In this document: positions 46,428 through 56,607 of the stretch, one piece after another
Numbering within the stretch: position 1 is the stretch's first letter
Layout of the letters: each line of letters opens with the position of its first letter
Assembly (NCBI RefSeq): GCF_001653455.1
Contig: NZ_CP011486.1
Span: 62,001 to 126,000 of the forward strand
DNA from: Helicobacter pylori
GTDB taxonomy: Bacteria; Campylobacterota; Campylobacteria; Campylobacterales; Helicobacteraceae
Direction: 5' to 3'
Length of the DNA stretch: 64,000 nucleotides
Position numbers and translations under genes: made by a program
The notes under the pieces: model-generated
Databases searched by the model: none
The model's input: the letters and a program-made list of their open reading frames with translations, nothing else
Told to the model about the DNA's origin: nothing

Positions 46428-48125
46428 CTAAGTTTTAAATAAATTCACTTGTTTGTCTAAATTTTTGGTTGTTTCACTCACATGCGTAGCGATTTTTAAA
46501 ATATCTGAAGAGTCAGCTAAAGTTTTAGAAGCCACTTTTTCCACTTCTACAAAATCGCTTACCATCGCTTCAATTTGGTGTCCGGATTTGGCGTAATCGT
46601 CCATGCTTTGATTGCTATCTAAAACGACTGAACTCAAATTAGCGCTCATTTTTTCGTAAGTTTCTTGCACGCTTTTACTCATATCGCTCAAACGCTCCAT
46701 TTTTTGCGAATTGAGATTCATTTGCGAGCTCACATCATTAATTTCTTGGACAATCACCATGATAGTGGAGTTGATTTCGGCTAAAGATTTTTGAGTGCGC
46801 CCGGCTAAATTCCTAACTTCATCAGCCACCACTGCAAAGCCTCTGCCATGTTCGCCGGCCCTTGCGGCTTCAATAGCGGCGTTTAGGGCCAATAGATTCG
46901 TTTGATCGGCAATATCATTGATAATATCCAAAATGGATTTGACATCATCAGCGTTGTGGCTTAGTTGCTCCACTTTATTAGACAGCTCTTCTTCAGTGTG
47001 TGCGCCCTCTATGATTTGAGAAAATAAATCCCCAATCGCATCCTTGCTCTCTTTGACAAGCCCTTGCGTTTCAATCAAACGCTTCCTTAACCCTTGAGAT
47101 TGCTCTATAGAAGCATTCATCACGCTAGCCACATCAGTGGCCTTATCTTTCACGGAATTTAGGGTGGTTGAGGAATTTTTCATGCTCTCTTGGGTTTCTT
47201 TTGTGATTTGGACTAATTTGTCCATTGAAGTCTTATTGAGGGTGGAAATCCCCTTAATCTCTTCCATAATCAAGCGAGCCTTTTCTACAAACAAATTGAC
47301 CCCATGCCCCACTTGCGAGATTTCATCGTTGCGATCATCCACTTCAATTTTGGCCCTCAAATCCTTATCCCCATGGCTAAAAGCGTTGATTTTAAGGACT
47401 AAATCATCAATGCGTTTCACGATCCTTAATTTGGCGTATATCAGCGTTAAAACCGCTAACGCTATCGTCGCTATCAATATCCAAAGGAATAATTTTGCGG
47501 TGTTTTCATTGAAAACCTTCTCCACGCCTTGTCTGATCGCTTGATTCTCAGCGTTAATATCAGTGTAGTAAGAAGTCGCTGCGATCACCATTTGAGACAC
47601 TTCATCATAATGCGAGTAAGCGAATTTTTTCTCCGGCACGCCCCCATCGTATTTGGGCATTTTATAATAAGTGTAGCCTCCCCCTTTTTTAGCCGCTTCC
47701 AAATAGCCCTTAACATAATACACCCCATCAACGCTTTGCAAACTAAGCCCTGATTGGCCTATGGTTTTGGGATTGACCGGATCAAACAATACCACCCCAT
47801 TTTTATCCACCACCACCATATAAATCATGCCCTTATCATCATTGATGCGTTTGAAATAATCCAGTGCCATTTTTCTTGCAGTGGTATTATCAAAATTTTT
47901 GTAATACTCATGAATGCCCTGTTCAAGAAGTCTTGTCATGTAAGCGAGCGTTTTTTCACGCTTTTTGTATTGTCCGGTTTCTAAATGCCCCATGAGTTGC
48001 TCTAGCGCATCTTTTTGCATGACTTTTACCAAACTAATGGACAACCCTCCTAAACCCAAAAGCGCGGCTAACACGACTAGCACGATACGCACCCCCAATG
48101 AAGAAAATACTGAAGCAAACACCAT
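46428..48125 (-). CDS. tlpB: Methyl-accepting chemotaxis receptor TlpB
   Basis: 565 residues. Membrane span at about 10-34, periplasmic PAS/sCache domain to about 205 that binds urea ([19 protein letters not shown] contains the ligand Asp region), second span near 212-232, HAMP and signalling hairpin with [21 protein letters not shown]. Senses urea, acid and AI-2-related signals. Unlike TlpA and TlpC its tip is followed by [16 protein letters not shown]. Expression depends on the G-tract in its leader, the target of sRNA RepG. Confidence 0.95.
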   Translation of the reverse strand: MVFASVFSSLGVRIVLVVLAALLGLGGLSISLVKVMQKDALEQLMGHLETGQYKKREKTLAYMTRLLEQGIHEYYKNFDNTTARKMALDYFKRINDDKGMIYMVVVDKNGVVLFDPVNPKTIGQSGLSLQSVDGVYYVKGYLEAAKKGGGYTYYKMPKYDGGVPEKKFAYSHYDEVSQMVIAATSYYTDINAENQAIRQGVEKVFNENTAKLFLWILIATIALAVLTLIYAKLRIVKRIDDLVLKINAFSHGDKDLRAKIEVDDRNDEISQVGHGVNLFVEKARLIMEEIKGISTLNKTSMDKLVQITKETQESMKNSSTTLNSVKDKATDVASVMNASIEQSQGLRKRLIETQGLVKESKDAIGDLFSQIIEGAHTEEELSNKVEQLSHNADDVKSILDIINDIADQTNLLALNAAIEAARAGEHGRGFAVVADEVRNLAGRTQKSLAEINSTIMVIVQEINDVSSQMNLNSQKMERLSDMSKSVQETYEKMSANLSSVVLDSNQSMDDYAKSGHQIEAMVSDFVEVEKVASKTLADSSDILKIATHVSETTKNLDKQVNLFKT

Positions 48126-48186
48126 TCATCTCCTGTAATATCATTTTTAAGTCAAACCCTAATTTGAGAGTTTAGCTTCTAAATAA

Positions 48187-48197
48187 CCCCCCCCCCC
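48187..48197 (-). promoter_or_regulatory. G11 tract in the tlpB leader, RepG sRNA target
   Basis: Eleven G on the minus strand, about 62-72 bases before the tlpB start and within a leader of about 140 bases. A homopolymeric G repeat in the tlpB 5' UTR is the published binding site of the sRNA RepG, and its length sets repression or activation. Confidence 0.85.
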
Positions 48198-48274
48198 GAA
48201 AAATGAGAGGCGCAAAATTAAATTAAAACCCAATGTTTGAAGCCACTGAAAAAGTGAAAATCTAACAAGCTAGA

Positions 48275-48280
48275 ATTATA
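48275..48280 (-). promoter_or_regulatory. -10 box of tlpB
   Basis: TATAAT on the minus strand; a start near 48268 gives a leader of about 143 bases, as reported for tlpB. Confidence 0.65.
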
Positions 48281-48426
48281 AGATACTCTCTTTTAAGTTG
48301 GGCTTAAAAATAAAATCATAAAAATAAAAAATATTATTTAACTTTAATTTCTTTATCTTTTAAAAAATGGGGGTTTTAGTTACTTTGTTTGTCGTTTTAG
48401 ATTTTATCCTAACCGCACGAAAAACT

Positions 48427-48485
48427 CTATCCTTTAGTGGCAAGTAAGCGTATAGCCGTTAGGCTATATTTAAACTAAAAGATAG
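48427..48485. repeat. Nested inverted repeat between tlpB and luxS
   Basis: CTATCCTTTAG (48427-48437) and CTAAAAGATAG (48475-48485) match 10 of 11 bases. Inside, TATAGCC and GGCTATA (48451-48468) form a perfect 7-bp hairpin with a GTTA loop. It could be a transposon end remnant (IS200/IS605 elements have such subterminal hairpins) or a structured RNA. Confidence 0.5.
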
Positions 48486-48553
48486 CAAAATCTCTCTAGT
48501 CTTTTTGGGGGTGAGAAATATCCATGCGGACTTTAAAAAACAAAGCTTTTCAT

Positions 48554-48581
48554 GTTAGTGTCTGTTGGTTAGTGTCCGTTG
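48554..48581 (+). repeat. Tandem 14-bp duplication
   Basis: GTTAGTGTCTGTTG is followed at once by GTTAGTGTCCGTTG (one difference). It lies in the tlpB-luxS spacer. Confidence 0.6.
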
Positions 48582-48599
48582 AGCCACTTTAGTTAGGAA

Positions 48600-48621
48600 G
48601 CCCCTTGCTTTAGAAAGGGGC
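48600..48621. terminator. Hairpin downstream of luxS
   Basis: GCCCCTT (48600-48606) pairs with AAGGGGC (48615-48621). The stem is GC-rich but the T-run on the minus strand is weak, so termination of luxS here is plausible, not certain. Confidence 0.45.
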
Positions 48622-48644
48622 GGTTTCACTTTGCAGTAAGAAAC

Positions 48645-48720
48645 TCATTTATTAAGGGGATTAAGACAATAGGGGATATTTTGAAACAATTCTCCCCCTA
48701 ACCACCCCTTAAATCCCTAC
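48645..48720 (-). repeat. Dispersed G-rich intergenic repeat, copy 4, touching luxS
   Basis: On the minus strand GTAGGGATTTAAGGGG, TTAGGGGGAGAATTGTT, CAAAATATCCCCTA and CCCCTTAATAAATGAGTTTC match the copies at 26565 and 31990. The luxS stop codon lies inside its first bases. Confidence 0.6.
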
Positions 48721-49176
48721 TTCAGCCCACTCATCTCGTTTGGATAAAAAAGCACTTGCTAAATTCTTTGCACCCTCTAAAGTGTGGTTAGCCGCCCAAC
48801 CGCATTGCTTTTCATTGCTCGCAGGCACTTCTGTAGCCTTTAACACATCTTGCATCGTTTTTTCCAAAACTTCTAAAATCTCTGTGTAATTGTCATGGTT
48901 TAACACCGTGAGATAAAATCCCGTTTGGCAGCCCATAGGCGACCAATCCACAACATAATTGGCATGGTTGCGGATAATCTCAGCGACTAGATGCTCCAAA
49001 GAATGCAAGCTTGCCATGTCCATGTGATCTTGGTTGGGTTGTTTGAAGCGCACATCGTATTTGACTATCAAATCCCCATTGACGCCCTTTTTGCGATCAG
49101 CGACACGCACATAAGGGGCTTTGACTTTGGTGTGATCCAAGTTAAAACTTTCTACATTCATTTTTGGTGTTTTCAT
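48709..49176 (-). CDS. luxS: S-ribosylhomocysteine lyase LuxS
   Basis: 155 residues from the ATG at 49176 ([18 protein letters not shown]) with AAGGAATTAAG upstream; eight further in-frame codons are not needed. Iron/zinc enzyme that splits S-ribosylhomocysteine to homocysteine and the AI-2 precursor. Metal ligands are in [16 protein letters not shown] (HxxEH) near 58 and the Cys of [15 protein letters not shown] near 128. In H. pylori it works with MccA and MccB, encoded just upstream, to turn homocysteine into cysteine. AI-2 also influences TlpB-dependent chemotaxis. Confidence 0.97.
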   Translation of the reverse strand: MKTPKMNVESFNLDHTKVKAPYVRVADRKKGVNGDLIVKYDVRFKQPNQDHMDMASLHSLEHLVAEIIRNHANYVVDWSPMGCQTGFYLTVLNHDNYTEILEVLEKTMQDVLKATEVPASNEKQCGWAANHTLEGAKNLASAFLSKRDEWAEVGI

Positions 49177-49213
49177 TTTCTTAATTCCTTTATCCATCAA
49201 TTGTGATGAAATT

Positions 49214-50380
<1,167 letters not shown>

Positions 50381-51298
50381 TTATGAATAAATACCTTTTG
50401 AGAGATAACGATCGGCAACATCCGGGAAAATGGTTAAAACTTGGCTGCCATTGGGGAGGCGTTGCACTTCCCTCAACGCTGCTGCAAAAGCCGCCCCACT
50501 AGAGCTCCCCACCAACAAGCCGTTTTTTTTAGCCAACTCCCTAGTGTAATGAAAACCCTCTTCATCTGAAATCGTTTCAAAGCCATCAATATCCAAGTTT
50601 GCAAAAAACGGAGGGATAAACTCCACGCCAATGCCCTCAATCTCATGAGGTCCAGGCTCCCCTCCATTCAAAATAGAACCCTCCGGCTCCACCCCAATCA
50701 AGCGAATAGAAGGAATGCGTTCTTTTAAATATTGGGCCGTGCCTGCAAAAGTCCCACCACTACCTATCCCGGCTACAAAGCTCGTAAGCTTTGCGCCTAA
50801 TTTTTGGAAAATCTCAGGGGCTAAAGTGTGGTAGTAGGCGGCGGGATTACTAGGGTTTTCAAATTGCAAGGGCAAATAGCTATCAGGGATACTTTTGGCT
50901 AACTCTTTACTTTTTTTAATGGCTCCAGAAATCCCCTCACTAGTAGGCGTGTTGATCACTGTAGCCCCCAAAGCTCTCATGATTTGTTGTTTTTCTACGC
51001 TGAATTTTTCCGGGACAACAAAGATGGTTTTGAGATGGTGTTTGAGTGCAACTAGCACCAAAGCGATGCCGGTATTGCCCGCAGTAGGCTCAATGATGGT
51101 CGTTTGGGGAGTAATTTTGCCCATTCTAAGCCCTTCTTCTATGAGATATTGGCCTAAGCGGTCTTTGATACTCCCTCCTGGGTTTAGATGCTCTAGTTTG
51201 GCGTAAATAACGGAATCTTTTGGGATAGGGTAATTTCTCGTGAATTTAAAAATGGGAGTGTGGCCAATGGCGTCTTGCATTGCGGTGATGATCATCAT
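50381..51298 (-). CDS. mccA: O-acetylserine-dependent cystathionine beta-synthase MccA (CysK family)
   Basis: 305 residues from the first of two adjacent ATGs behind TTTAGGAGGA; the longer frame to 51349 passes this strong ribosome site and is rejected. PLP lysine in LNPGGSIKDRLGQYL near 45, phosphate loop EPTAGNTGIAL near 75, GSGGTFAGTA near 185. It condenses homocysteine with O-acetylserine to cystathionine, feeding MccB. Heads the mccA-mccB-luxS unit; divergent from the gene at 51409. Confidence 0.92.
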   Translation of the reverse strand: MMIITAMQDAIGHTPIFKFTRNYPIPKDSVIYAKLEHLNPGGSIKDRLGQYLIEEGLRMGKITPQTTIIEPTAGNTGIALVLVALKHHLKTIFVVPEKFSVEKQQIMRALGATVINTPTSEGISGAIKKSKELAKSIPDSYLPLQFENPSNPAAYYHTLAPEIFQKLGAKLTSFVAGIGSGGTFAGTAQYLKERIPSIRLIGVEPEGSILNGGEPGPHEIEGIGVEFIPPFFANLDIDGFETISDEEGFHYTRELAKKNGLLVGSSSGAAFAAALREVQRLPNGSQVLTIFPDVADRYLSKGIYS

Positions 51299-51332
51299 TC
51301 CTCCTAAATAAAGGGTAGCAATAATTTTTATC

Positions 51333-51338
51333 ATTATG
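51333..51338 (-). promoter_or_regulatory. -10-like box of mccA-mccB-luxS
   Basis: CATAAT on the minus strand, 35 bases before the mccA start, the best candidate in the short divergent spacer. Confidence 0.4.
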
Positions 51339-51408
51339 CCTAAACTCATTAAATGGAGGTAAATTTAGGATAAAATGTTGGCTTATTAAGAGTAATCAAG
51401 GAGCTGTC

Positions 51409-51969
51409 ATGAAAACGATAGAGTGGGATAAGGAGCAAAGAAAAGCGTTTCAAGATTTGTTAAGAGAGTTTGTAGCGTTAATAGACGCTAAAGCGCAAGA
51501 GGAAAAACAAACATGTAAAAAACCAAAAATACCAAAGTATGGTTCATGCCAAAGAGGGCTGAACAAGGTTTTAGCGCCATGGGGTTATGTGTGCAAGATT
51601 AGTCTTGGCTCTGGGAATTTATCCAATGAGCCATCAATGGCCTTTTGCCGTCAGGATATTTTAGGGGAGGGATTTGTCAATCGTGAAAAACCAACCCCCA
51701 AAAAAGGTTTTTACATTTGGCTTGCTTACTATTGGTGCAACGATGCAGAAAAAATTGATCTTTGTATAGGTCGATCCATAGAGAAAGATGGGGAAAAAGA
51801 GTGTCAAAAATGCCCAGCGTATGATAAGATCGTTATTGAAAACGCATGCTATCAGAAGCTCTATGACGATTTAGAAGCCGATCTTGAAGACATTACCGAC
51901 TATTTTTTACACCTTATTAATGCATTATTAATGCATTTAATCAAATCCCCACTGCGTATTTTGAATTAG
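51409..51969 (+). CDS. MrcB_N (DUF3578)-like stand-alone protein (HP0108)
   Basis: 186 residues with CAAGGAGCTGTC before the ATG. The middle part follows the pattern of the MrcB-like N-terminal domain: YVCKISLGSGNLSNEPSMAF, then TPKKGFYIWLAYYW and IDLCIGRSIE, like the GSGNWAKIPWIAF...KGYYVVYLF...LSL blocks of McrB-type restriction proteins. There is no GTPase or nuclease part in this gene or beside it. It has nine Cys, several spaced as C-x2-C. Function unknown; a modified-DNA-binding role is inference. Confidence 0.55.
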   Translation: MKTIEWDKEQRKAFQDLLREFVALIDAKAQEEKQTCKKPKIPKYGSCQRGLNKVLAPWGYVCKISLGSGNLSNEPSMAFCRQDILGEGFVNREKPTPKKGFYIWLAYYWCNDAEKIDLCIGRSIEKDGEKECQKCPAYDKIVIENACYQKLYDDLEADLEDITDYFLHLINALLMHLIKSPLRILN

Positions 51970-52158
51970 AGCCATCTAGCACAAGTTCTTAAAACAGCCC
52001 TTATGCAAAAAATAAAAATCTCATTTAACTTTAATATTTATTTTTTAAAAAATGGGATTTTTAATAAAACCTTTTAAATCAGTATCCCATTGATGAAAGT
52101 GAGAAAGGCAAGCGGATCTTTATCAAACCCACTCGCTTAAAAGAAGTTTGATGCGTTT

Positions 52159-54021
52159 TTATTCCACTTCCGCATCAATCACATCATCGTCTTTTTTCTT
52201 GGGTTGCTCAGCGTTGTTTTTATTCGCCATAGCTTCGCCTAGTTTTTGAGCCGCTTGCGCTAATAATTTCGTTTTGTCTTCAAGCTCCGCTTTAGTAGCG
52301 TTATCGTTTTTGATGCAATCTTTAAGGGCGTTAATGGCGTTTTGGATCTCATTAGCGTCATTTTCATTCAAATTCGCTTTATGCTCATCAAGACTCTTTT
52401 GGGTTTGGTGCGCCAAACTATCGGCATGGTTTCTCGCTTCAATCACTTCTTTTTTCCTTGCGTCCTCTTCTTTGTGCAACTCAGCGTCTTTAACCATTTT
52501 TTCAATCTCGCTATCAGACAACCCGCTAGAGCCAGAAATCTTAATTTCTTGGCTTTTACCGGTATTTTTATCTTGCGCTGACACGGTTAAAATCCCATTA
52601 GCGTCAATATCAAAGGTTACTTCAATTTGAGGCACGCCCCTTGGAGCTGGAGCGATGCCTTGCAAATCAAATTTACCCAAAGATTTATTATCCCTTGCTA
52701 AATCCCTTTCGCCTTGTAAAACCATAATAGACACAGCGGGCTGGTTGTCTTCAGCGGTTGAGAACACTTGAGATTTTTTCGCAGGAATAGTCGTGCCTCT
52801 ATCAATGACTTTAGTCATCACGCCCCCTAAAGTTTCAATCCCAAGGCTTAAAGGCGTAACATCTAATAAAAGCACATCTTTCACATCGCCTTTTAACACG
52901 CCCCCTTGAATGCTCGCGCCCACCGCCACGACCTCATCAGGATTGACACTCTTATTCAACTCTTTGTTGATAAACCCTTTCACCCTTTCTTGAACTTTAG
53001 GGATACGAGTAGATCCGCCCACCATCACCACTTCTGAAATCTCATTTTTGGTTAGTCCTGCATCTTTAATCACGCTTTCAATCTTAGAAATCGTTTCTTC
53101 AATCAAATCCTCTGTCAAGCTTTCAAATTTGGCCCTAGTGAGTTTTTTAACCAAGTGTTTAGGCCCGGTAGCGTCCGCTGTAATAAAGGGCAAGTTGATT
53201 TCAGTTTCCATCGCAGAGCTTAATTCTTTTTTAGCGTTTTCAGCCGCTTCTTTTAAGCGTTGCAACGCCATCACATCGTTTTTGATTTCAATGCCTGTTT
53301 CGCTTTTAAATTCAGTCGCTAAAAAATCAATCACACGATTGTCAAAATCATCGCCTCCTAAAAACGCATCGCCCCCTGTGGCTAAAACTTCCACGACATT
53401 ATCGCCTGTTTCTAAAACGGTAACATCAAAAGTCCCCCCACCCAAATCATAAACCATGATTTTTTCACTCTCTTTTTTATCCAAGCCATAAGCTAACGCC
53501 GCGCTAGTAGGCTCATTGATAATCCTTAAAACATTAAGCCCTGCAATCGTGCCGGCTTCTTTAGTCGCTTTCCTTTGGCTGTCGTTAAAATAAGCTGGAA
53601 CCGTGATCACCGCTTCGCTAACGCTCTCGCCCAAATAACTTTCAGCGTCTTCTTTGAGCTTCATTAAAATTTTGGCTGAAATTTCTTGAGGGGTATAAAT
53701 TTTACCGGAAATTTCAATCGCGCAAGCCCCATTCCTATCCACAATCTTATAAGGCAAGCGTTTTTCAGCTTCTTTAGCCTTTTCTTCATTAAACATCAAG
53801 CCCATGATTCTTTTAATGGAATAAATGGTTTTTTCTGGGTTAGTAACCGCTTGTCTTTTCGCACTCTCGCCCACTAAAATCTCGCCCTTATCCGTAAAAG
53901 CTACAATAGAGGGAGTGGTGTTTTTACCCTCTTTGTTAGCAATAATCTTTGCTTCATTACCCTCATACACTGCCATTGCAGAGTTGGTTGTCCCTAAATC
54001 AATTCCAATAACTTTTCCCAT
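52159..54021 (-). CDS. dnaK: Chaperone DnaK (Hsp70)
   Basis: 620 residues, full length. [17 protein letters not shown] at the N-terminus, [14 protein letters not shown] near 193, [11 protein letters not shown] near 335, linker [19 protein letters not shown] near 382, and the helical lid ending in [10 protein letters not shown]. Folds nascent and stress-denatured proteins with DnaJ and GrpE. Third gene of hrcA-grpE-dnaK, 27 bases after grpE. Confidence 0.98.
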   Translation of the reverse strand: MGKVIGIDLGTTNSAMAVYEGNEAKIIANKEGKNTTPSIVAFTDKGEILVGESAKRQAVTNPEKTIYSIKRIMGLMFNEEKAKEAEKRLPYKIVDRNGACAIEISGKIYTPQEISAKILMKLKEDAESYLGESVSEAVITVPAYFNDSQRKATKEAGTIAGLNVLRIINEPTSAALAYGLDKKESEKIMVYDLGGGTFDVTVLETGDNVVEVLATGGDAFLGGDDFDNRVIDFLATEFKSETGIEIKNDVMALQRLKEAAENAKKELSSAMETEINLPFITADATGPKHLVKKLTRAKFESLTEDLIEETISKIESVIKDAGLTKNEISEVVMVGGSTRIPKVQERVKGFINKELNKSVNPDEVVAVGASIQGGVLKGDVKDVLLLDVTPLSLGIETLGGVMTKVIDRGTTIPAKKSQVFSTAEDNQPAVSIMVLQGERDLARDNKSLGKFDLQGIAPAPRGVPQIEVTFDIDANGILTVSAQDKNTGKSQEIKISGSSGLSDSEIEKMVKDAELHKEEDARKKEVIEARNHADSLAHQTQKSLDEHKANLNENDANEIQNAINALKDCIKNDNATKAELEDKTKLLAQAAQKLGEAMANKNNAEQPKKKDDDVIDAEVE

Positions 54022-54048
54022 GCGTTATCCTTTCTTTTTAAAATAAAT

Positions 54049-54603
54049 TCAATCGTTTTTAGCAATGCTCACCATTGCAGGCCTTAAAACCCTACCTTTA
54101 TACTTGTAACCCTGTTGCAAAACTTGCACGATTTTTCCGTTTTCTTTTTCTTCGCTTTTGACTTGCATGATCGCATTGTGGAAATTGGGATCAAATTCTT
54201 CTAAGCATTCAATCCCCTCAATGCCATGCCTTGCCAAAACTTCATGCAACTTTTCCATCGTAAGCTCCAAGCCTTTCGTTAAAGCGCTCTCTTTATCCAC
54301 TTCTACAGCGCTCTTATGAGCCCCAAGAAGCGCATCAATCACCGGCAATAAATCCAGCGCAATTTTTTCATACGCATACTCTAACGCCATGCTCTTGTCT
54401 CTTTCTAAGCGCTTTTTCACGTTTTCAAAATCCGCATGCACCCTCAAATATTTTTCGTGCATTTCTTGGTATTTAAGCTCAAAATCTTCCTTAATCTCGC
54501 ATTCTTTTTCGCTCGCTTCTTGTTTTTTGCTTTCACAAGCGCAAGCCTTTTCGCAAGACTCTGGCTCTTTTTGGCTTAAATCATGTTCGTGTTCATCTTT
54601 CAT
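54049..54603 (-). CDS. grpE: Nucleotide exchange factor GrpE
   Basis: 184 residues. N-terminal acidic, Cys- and Glu-rich tail (residues 1-40), then the long dimer helix ([22 protein letters not shown]) and the C-terminal beta-domain with [12 protein letters not shown] and [18 protein letters not shown] signature. Releases ADP from DnaK. It starts inside the 3' end of hrcA (4-base overlap). Confidence 0.96.
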   Translation of the reverse strand: MKDEHEHDLSQKEPESCEKACACESKKQEASEKECEIKEDFELKYQEMHEKYLRVHADFENVKKRLERDKSMALEYAYEKIALDLLPVIDALLGAHKSAVEVDKESALTKGLELTMEKLHEVLARHGIEGIECLEEFDPNFHNAIMQVKSEEKENGKIVQVLQQGYKYKGRVLRPAMVSIAKND

Positions 54604-55403
54604 CGTTCCTCCTTAATGGTTTGAAAAAACCCTTCATAATCGCATTCCAACTTTCCCACACAAAGCAGTTGCGCTTGCATGTCTTGAAATTTTATAGGGC
54701 GTGTTACTAACATGCGATTAGGCTCTATAAAATGCAACCCTTTTTTCAAACGCTCCAAAATCTTACCCCCTAAAATGTCAAAAAATAAAGGGCTGTTTAA
54801 AAGCGTTTTTAACCCCATGAGATTAAAGCGTGCAATTTGCGCATTGGAATACTCCAAACGCTCTAATTGTCTGGCCAAACTCAACGCATTGACAGAAGCG
54901 GCAATCAAGCGCACTTCTTTAACGCTTTTACCCACAAGCTCTAATAAAAACTTCTCCATTTTAACGCTGTAATCAATCGCACAAGAAAACGCTAAAAAAT
55001 CCAAAATCAAGAAGCGTTTTTCGCACTCAATGACTCTTTCTAAACGCTCCAAACTGGGTTTTTTTAACAAAACAAAAAGCCCAAAATTCTCGCTAGCGCT
55101 TTTTAGGCGTTTTTCATTCACGCTTAAAACTTCAAAGCTCAATGACTTGCGCCAATAATTTTCAAACGCCTTAAAAGTGGGCAATCTAGCGCCGCTAGAA
55201 TGGGCTTGATGGAGCATGCCCTCTTTGGAAAGGATTTGAAAATAATTCCTGATCGTCGCGCAAGACACTTTCAAGTCCGCCAGCTCTTTCAAGCGTTTAG
55301 AACTAATGGGTTCTAAGGTCTGCAGATAGGCTTTAACAAACGCATCTAACAAACTCTCTTTTTTATTCAAATCAGAACCTACTTCAATTCTTCTTAACAT
55401 CAT
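54600..55403 (-). CDS. hrcA: Heat-inducible transcription repressor HrcA
   Basis: 267 residues. Winged-helix part near residues 15-75 ([41 protein letters not shown] shows the family segment with CATIRN and GR-type ends). The C-terminal dimerisation part is shorter than in Bacillus HrcA, which has about 340 residues. In H. pylori HrcA acts with HspR on the hrcA-grpE-dnaK and groESL promoters. First gene of its own regulated operon. Confidence 0.92.
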   Translation of the reverse strand: MMLRRIEVGSDLNKKESLLDAFVKAYLQTLEPISSKRLKELADLKVSCATIRNYFQILSKEGMLHQAHSSGARLPTFKAFENYWRKSLSFEVLSVNEKRLKSASENFGLFVLLKKPSLERLERVIECEKRFLILDFLAFSCAIDYSVKMEKFLLELVGKSVKEVRLIAASVNALSLARQLERLEYSNAQIARFNLMGLKTLLNSPLFFDILGGKILERLKKGLHFIEPNRMLVTRPIKFQDMQAQLLCVGKLECDYEGFFQTIKEER

Positions 55404-55452
55404 TTTTTAAAAACATCTCGTCAATCGCCATTTTTAATGGAATGACTTTCGC

Positions 55453-55458
55453 ATTATA
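55453..55458 (-). promoter_or_regulatory. -10 box of hrcA-grpE-dnaK
   Basis: TATAAT on the minus strand about 50 bases before hrcA. Confidence 0.7.
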
Positions 55459-55479
55459 GCGCAAAAAGTTAATAATCTG

Positions 55480-55500
55480 TCACTTTTTTAAAACAAGTGA
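55480..55500 (-). promoter_or_regulatory. CIRCE-like operator upstream of hrcA
   Basis: TCACTT-N9-AAGTGA, a 6-9-6 inverted repeat with the spacing of CIRCE (CACTC-N9-GAGTG core), at about -34 to -54. It is degenerate at the outer positions. HrcA and HspR are known to act at this promoter. Confidence 0.55.
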
Positions 55501-55651
55501 TAAAAATTACAGGATTTTTCTTTAAAGTTTAGTCTGTATCACTAAATTTAATTACTATGATTAAATTAGGATTTTTTATAGAGTTGATTTAATTTGGATC
55601 TATTGGGTCAATCATATCTTGATATTAGATAAAACTTGTTATCATGCAAGC

Positions 55652-56281
55652 ATGAACACACACACAAGAGGCATTGACAGCGATCTGATTCGTTCGCTCC
55701 AAAGCATTTCATTATCCATGTTTAGAAAGGGTTTTTTTGGGCTTTATCAAGGCTCCATTTCTGCACGCATTGGCACTAACCAGTTTGTGATCAATAAAAG
55801 AAACGCTGTTTTTGATCAATTGAATGAAAACACCCTACTAGTTTTGCATGACAAAATAGATTACCGCTGGAAAGAAGCAAGCTTAGATTCGCCTATCCAT
55901 GCGAGCGTGTATAAGGAGTTTTTGGACGCTAAATTCATCGTTTATGCACGCCCTCCCTATAGTTTGGCGTATTCTTTACGCCATAACCGATTGCTCCCCA
56001 GAGATTATTTAGGGTATCGTTCTTTGGGCGAAGAAGTAACGATTTTTAACCCCAAAGATTATGACAGCTGGCAAGAAAGAGCGGATACGGAAATTTTACG
56101 CCAGTTGCAAGAGAGCAAAAAATATTTTGTTTTCATTAAAGGGTGCGGGATTTTTGCCTACCACAGAGAGCTTTCTAAACTCATGGAAGTCTTTGATTTG
56201 ATTGAAAACTCATGCAAGGTTTTACGACTGGGCGATTTAATGGATTTTTGTTATAATGATGATCCACGATTGAGCGTGTAA
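55652..56281 (+). CDS. Class II aldolase/adducin-fold protein without metal-binding histidines
   Basis: 209 residues from the ATG at 55652; the frame extends eleven codons upstream. LYQGSISARIG matches the GNxSxR phosphate loop of class II aldolases (fuculose- or ribulose-phosphate aldolase, MtnB). The HxH metal site that follows PVHA... in active enzymes is replaced by YARPPYSLAY, and the later third His region reads FIKGCGIFAYHRE. The fold is therefore likely, metal-dependent aldolase activity unlikely. It precedes a small repeat protein gene by 19 bases. Confidence 0.65.
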   Translation: MNTHTRGIDSDLIRSLQSISLSMFRKGFFGLYQGSISARIGTNQFVINKRNAVFDQLNENTLLVLHDKIDYRWKEASLDSPIHASVYKEFLDAKFIVYARPPYSLAYSLRHNRLLPRDYLGYRSLGEEVTIFNPKDYDSWQERADTEILRQLQESKKYFVFIKGCGIFAYHRELSKLMEVFDLIENSCKVLRLGDLMDFCYNDDPRLSV

Positions 56282-56300
56282 AAAGCTTGAAAGGATAAAC

Positions 56301-56597
56301 ATGACCATCAACACCCATTACACCCCTAACTTCACGCAACTCCAAACCTTGAATAATATCAATAATGACGCAACGATAAAAGATAGGGATCAAGTAGAAC
56401 AAGATTTGCAACAAAGCAATATTCAAGATGGTTTTAGTGAAAACAACACGCAAAACGCCCCTGATTTTGACCGACTGCAGGTTTTAAACGCTATCAATAA
56501 CGATGGCACCATCAAAGACAGATCCCAAGTTGAAACAAATCTTGTTGAGGGCGAAAGTATCCCTGAAATTTATTCCAAACTAGACACATACGCTTAA
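56301..56597 (+). CDS. Small protein with two tandem repeats
   Basis: 98 residues; AAAGGATAAAC precedes the ATG. It contains two copies of a unit of about 26 residues: FTQLQTLNNINNDATIKDRDQ near residues 11-31 and FDRLQVLNAINNDGTIKDRSQ near 55-75, each followed by VE and then NL or DL. No signal peptide, no Cys, no hydrophobic segment. Function unknown. It follows the aldolase-fold gene and is convergent with the Maf-type gene of flagellin glycosylation, so a flagellar link is possible but unproved. Confidence 0.7.
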   Translation: MTINTHYTPNFTQLQTLNNINNDATIKDRDQVEQDLQQSNIQDGFSENNTQNAPDFDRLQVLNAINNDGTIKDRSQVETNLVEGESIPEIYSKLDTYA

Positions 56598-56607
56598 ATA
56601 AGGGGTT

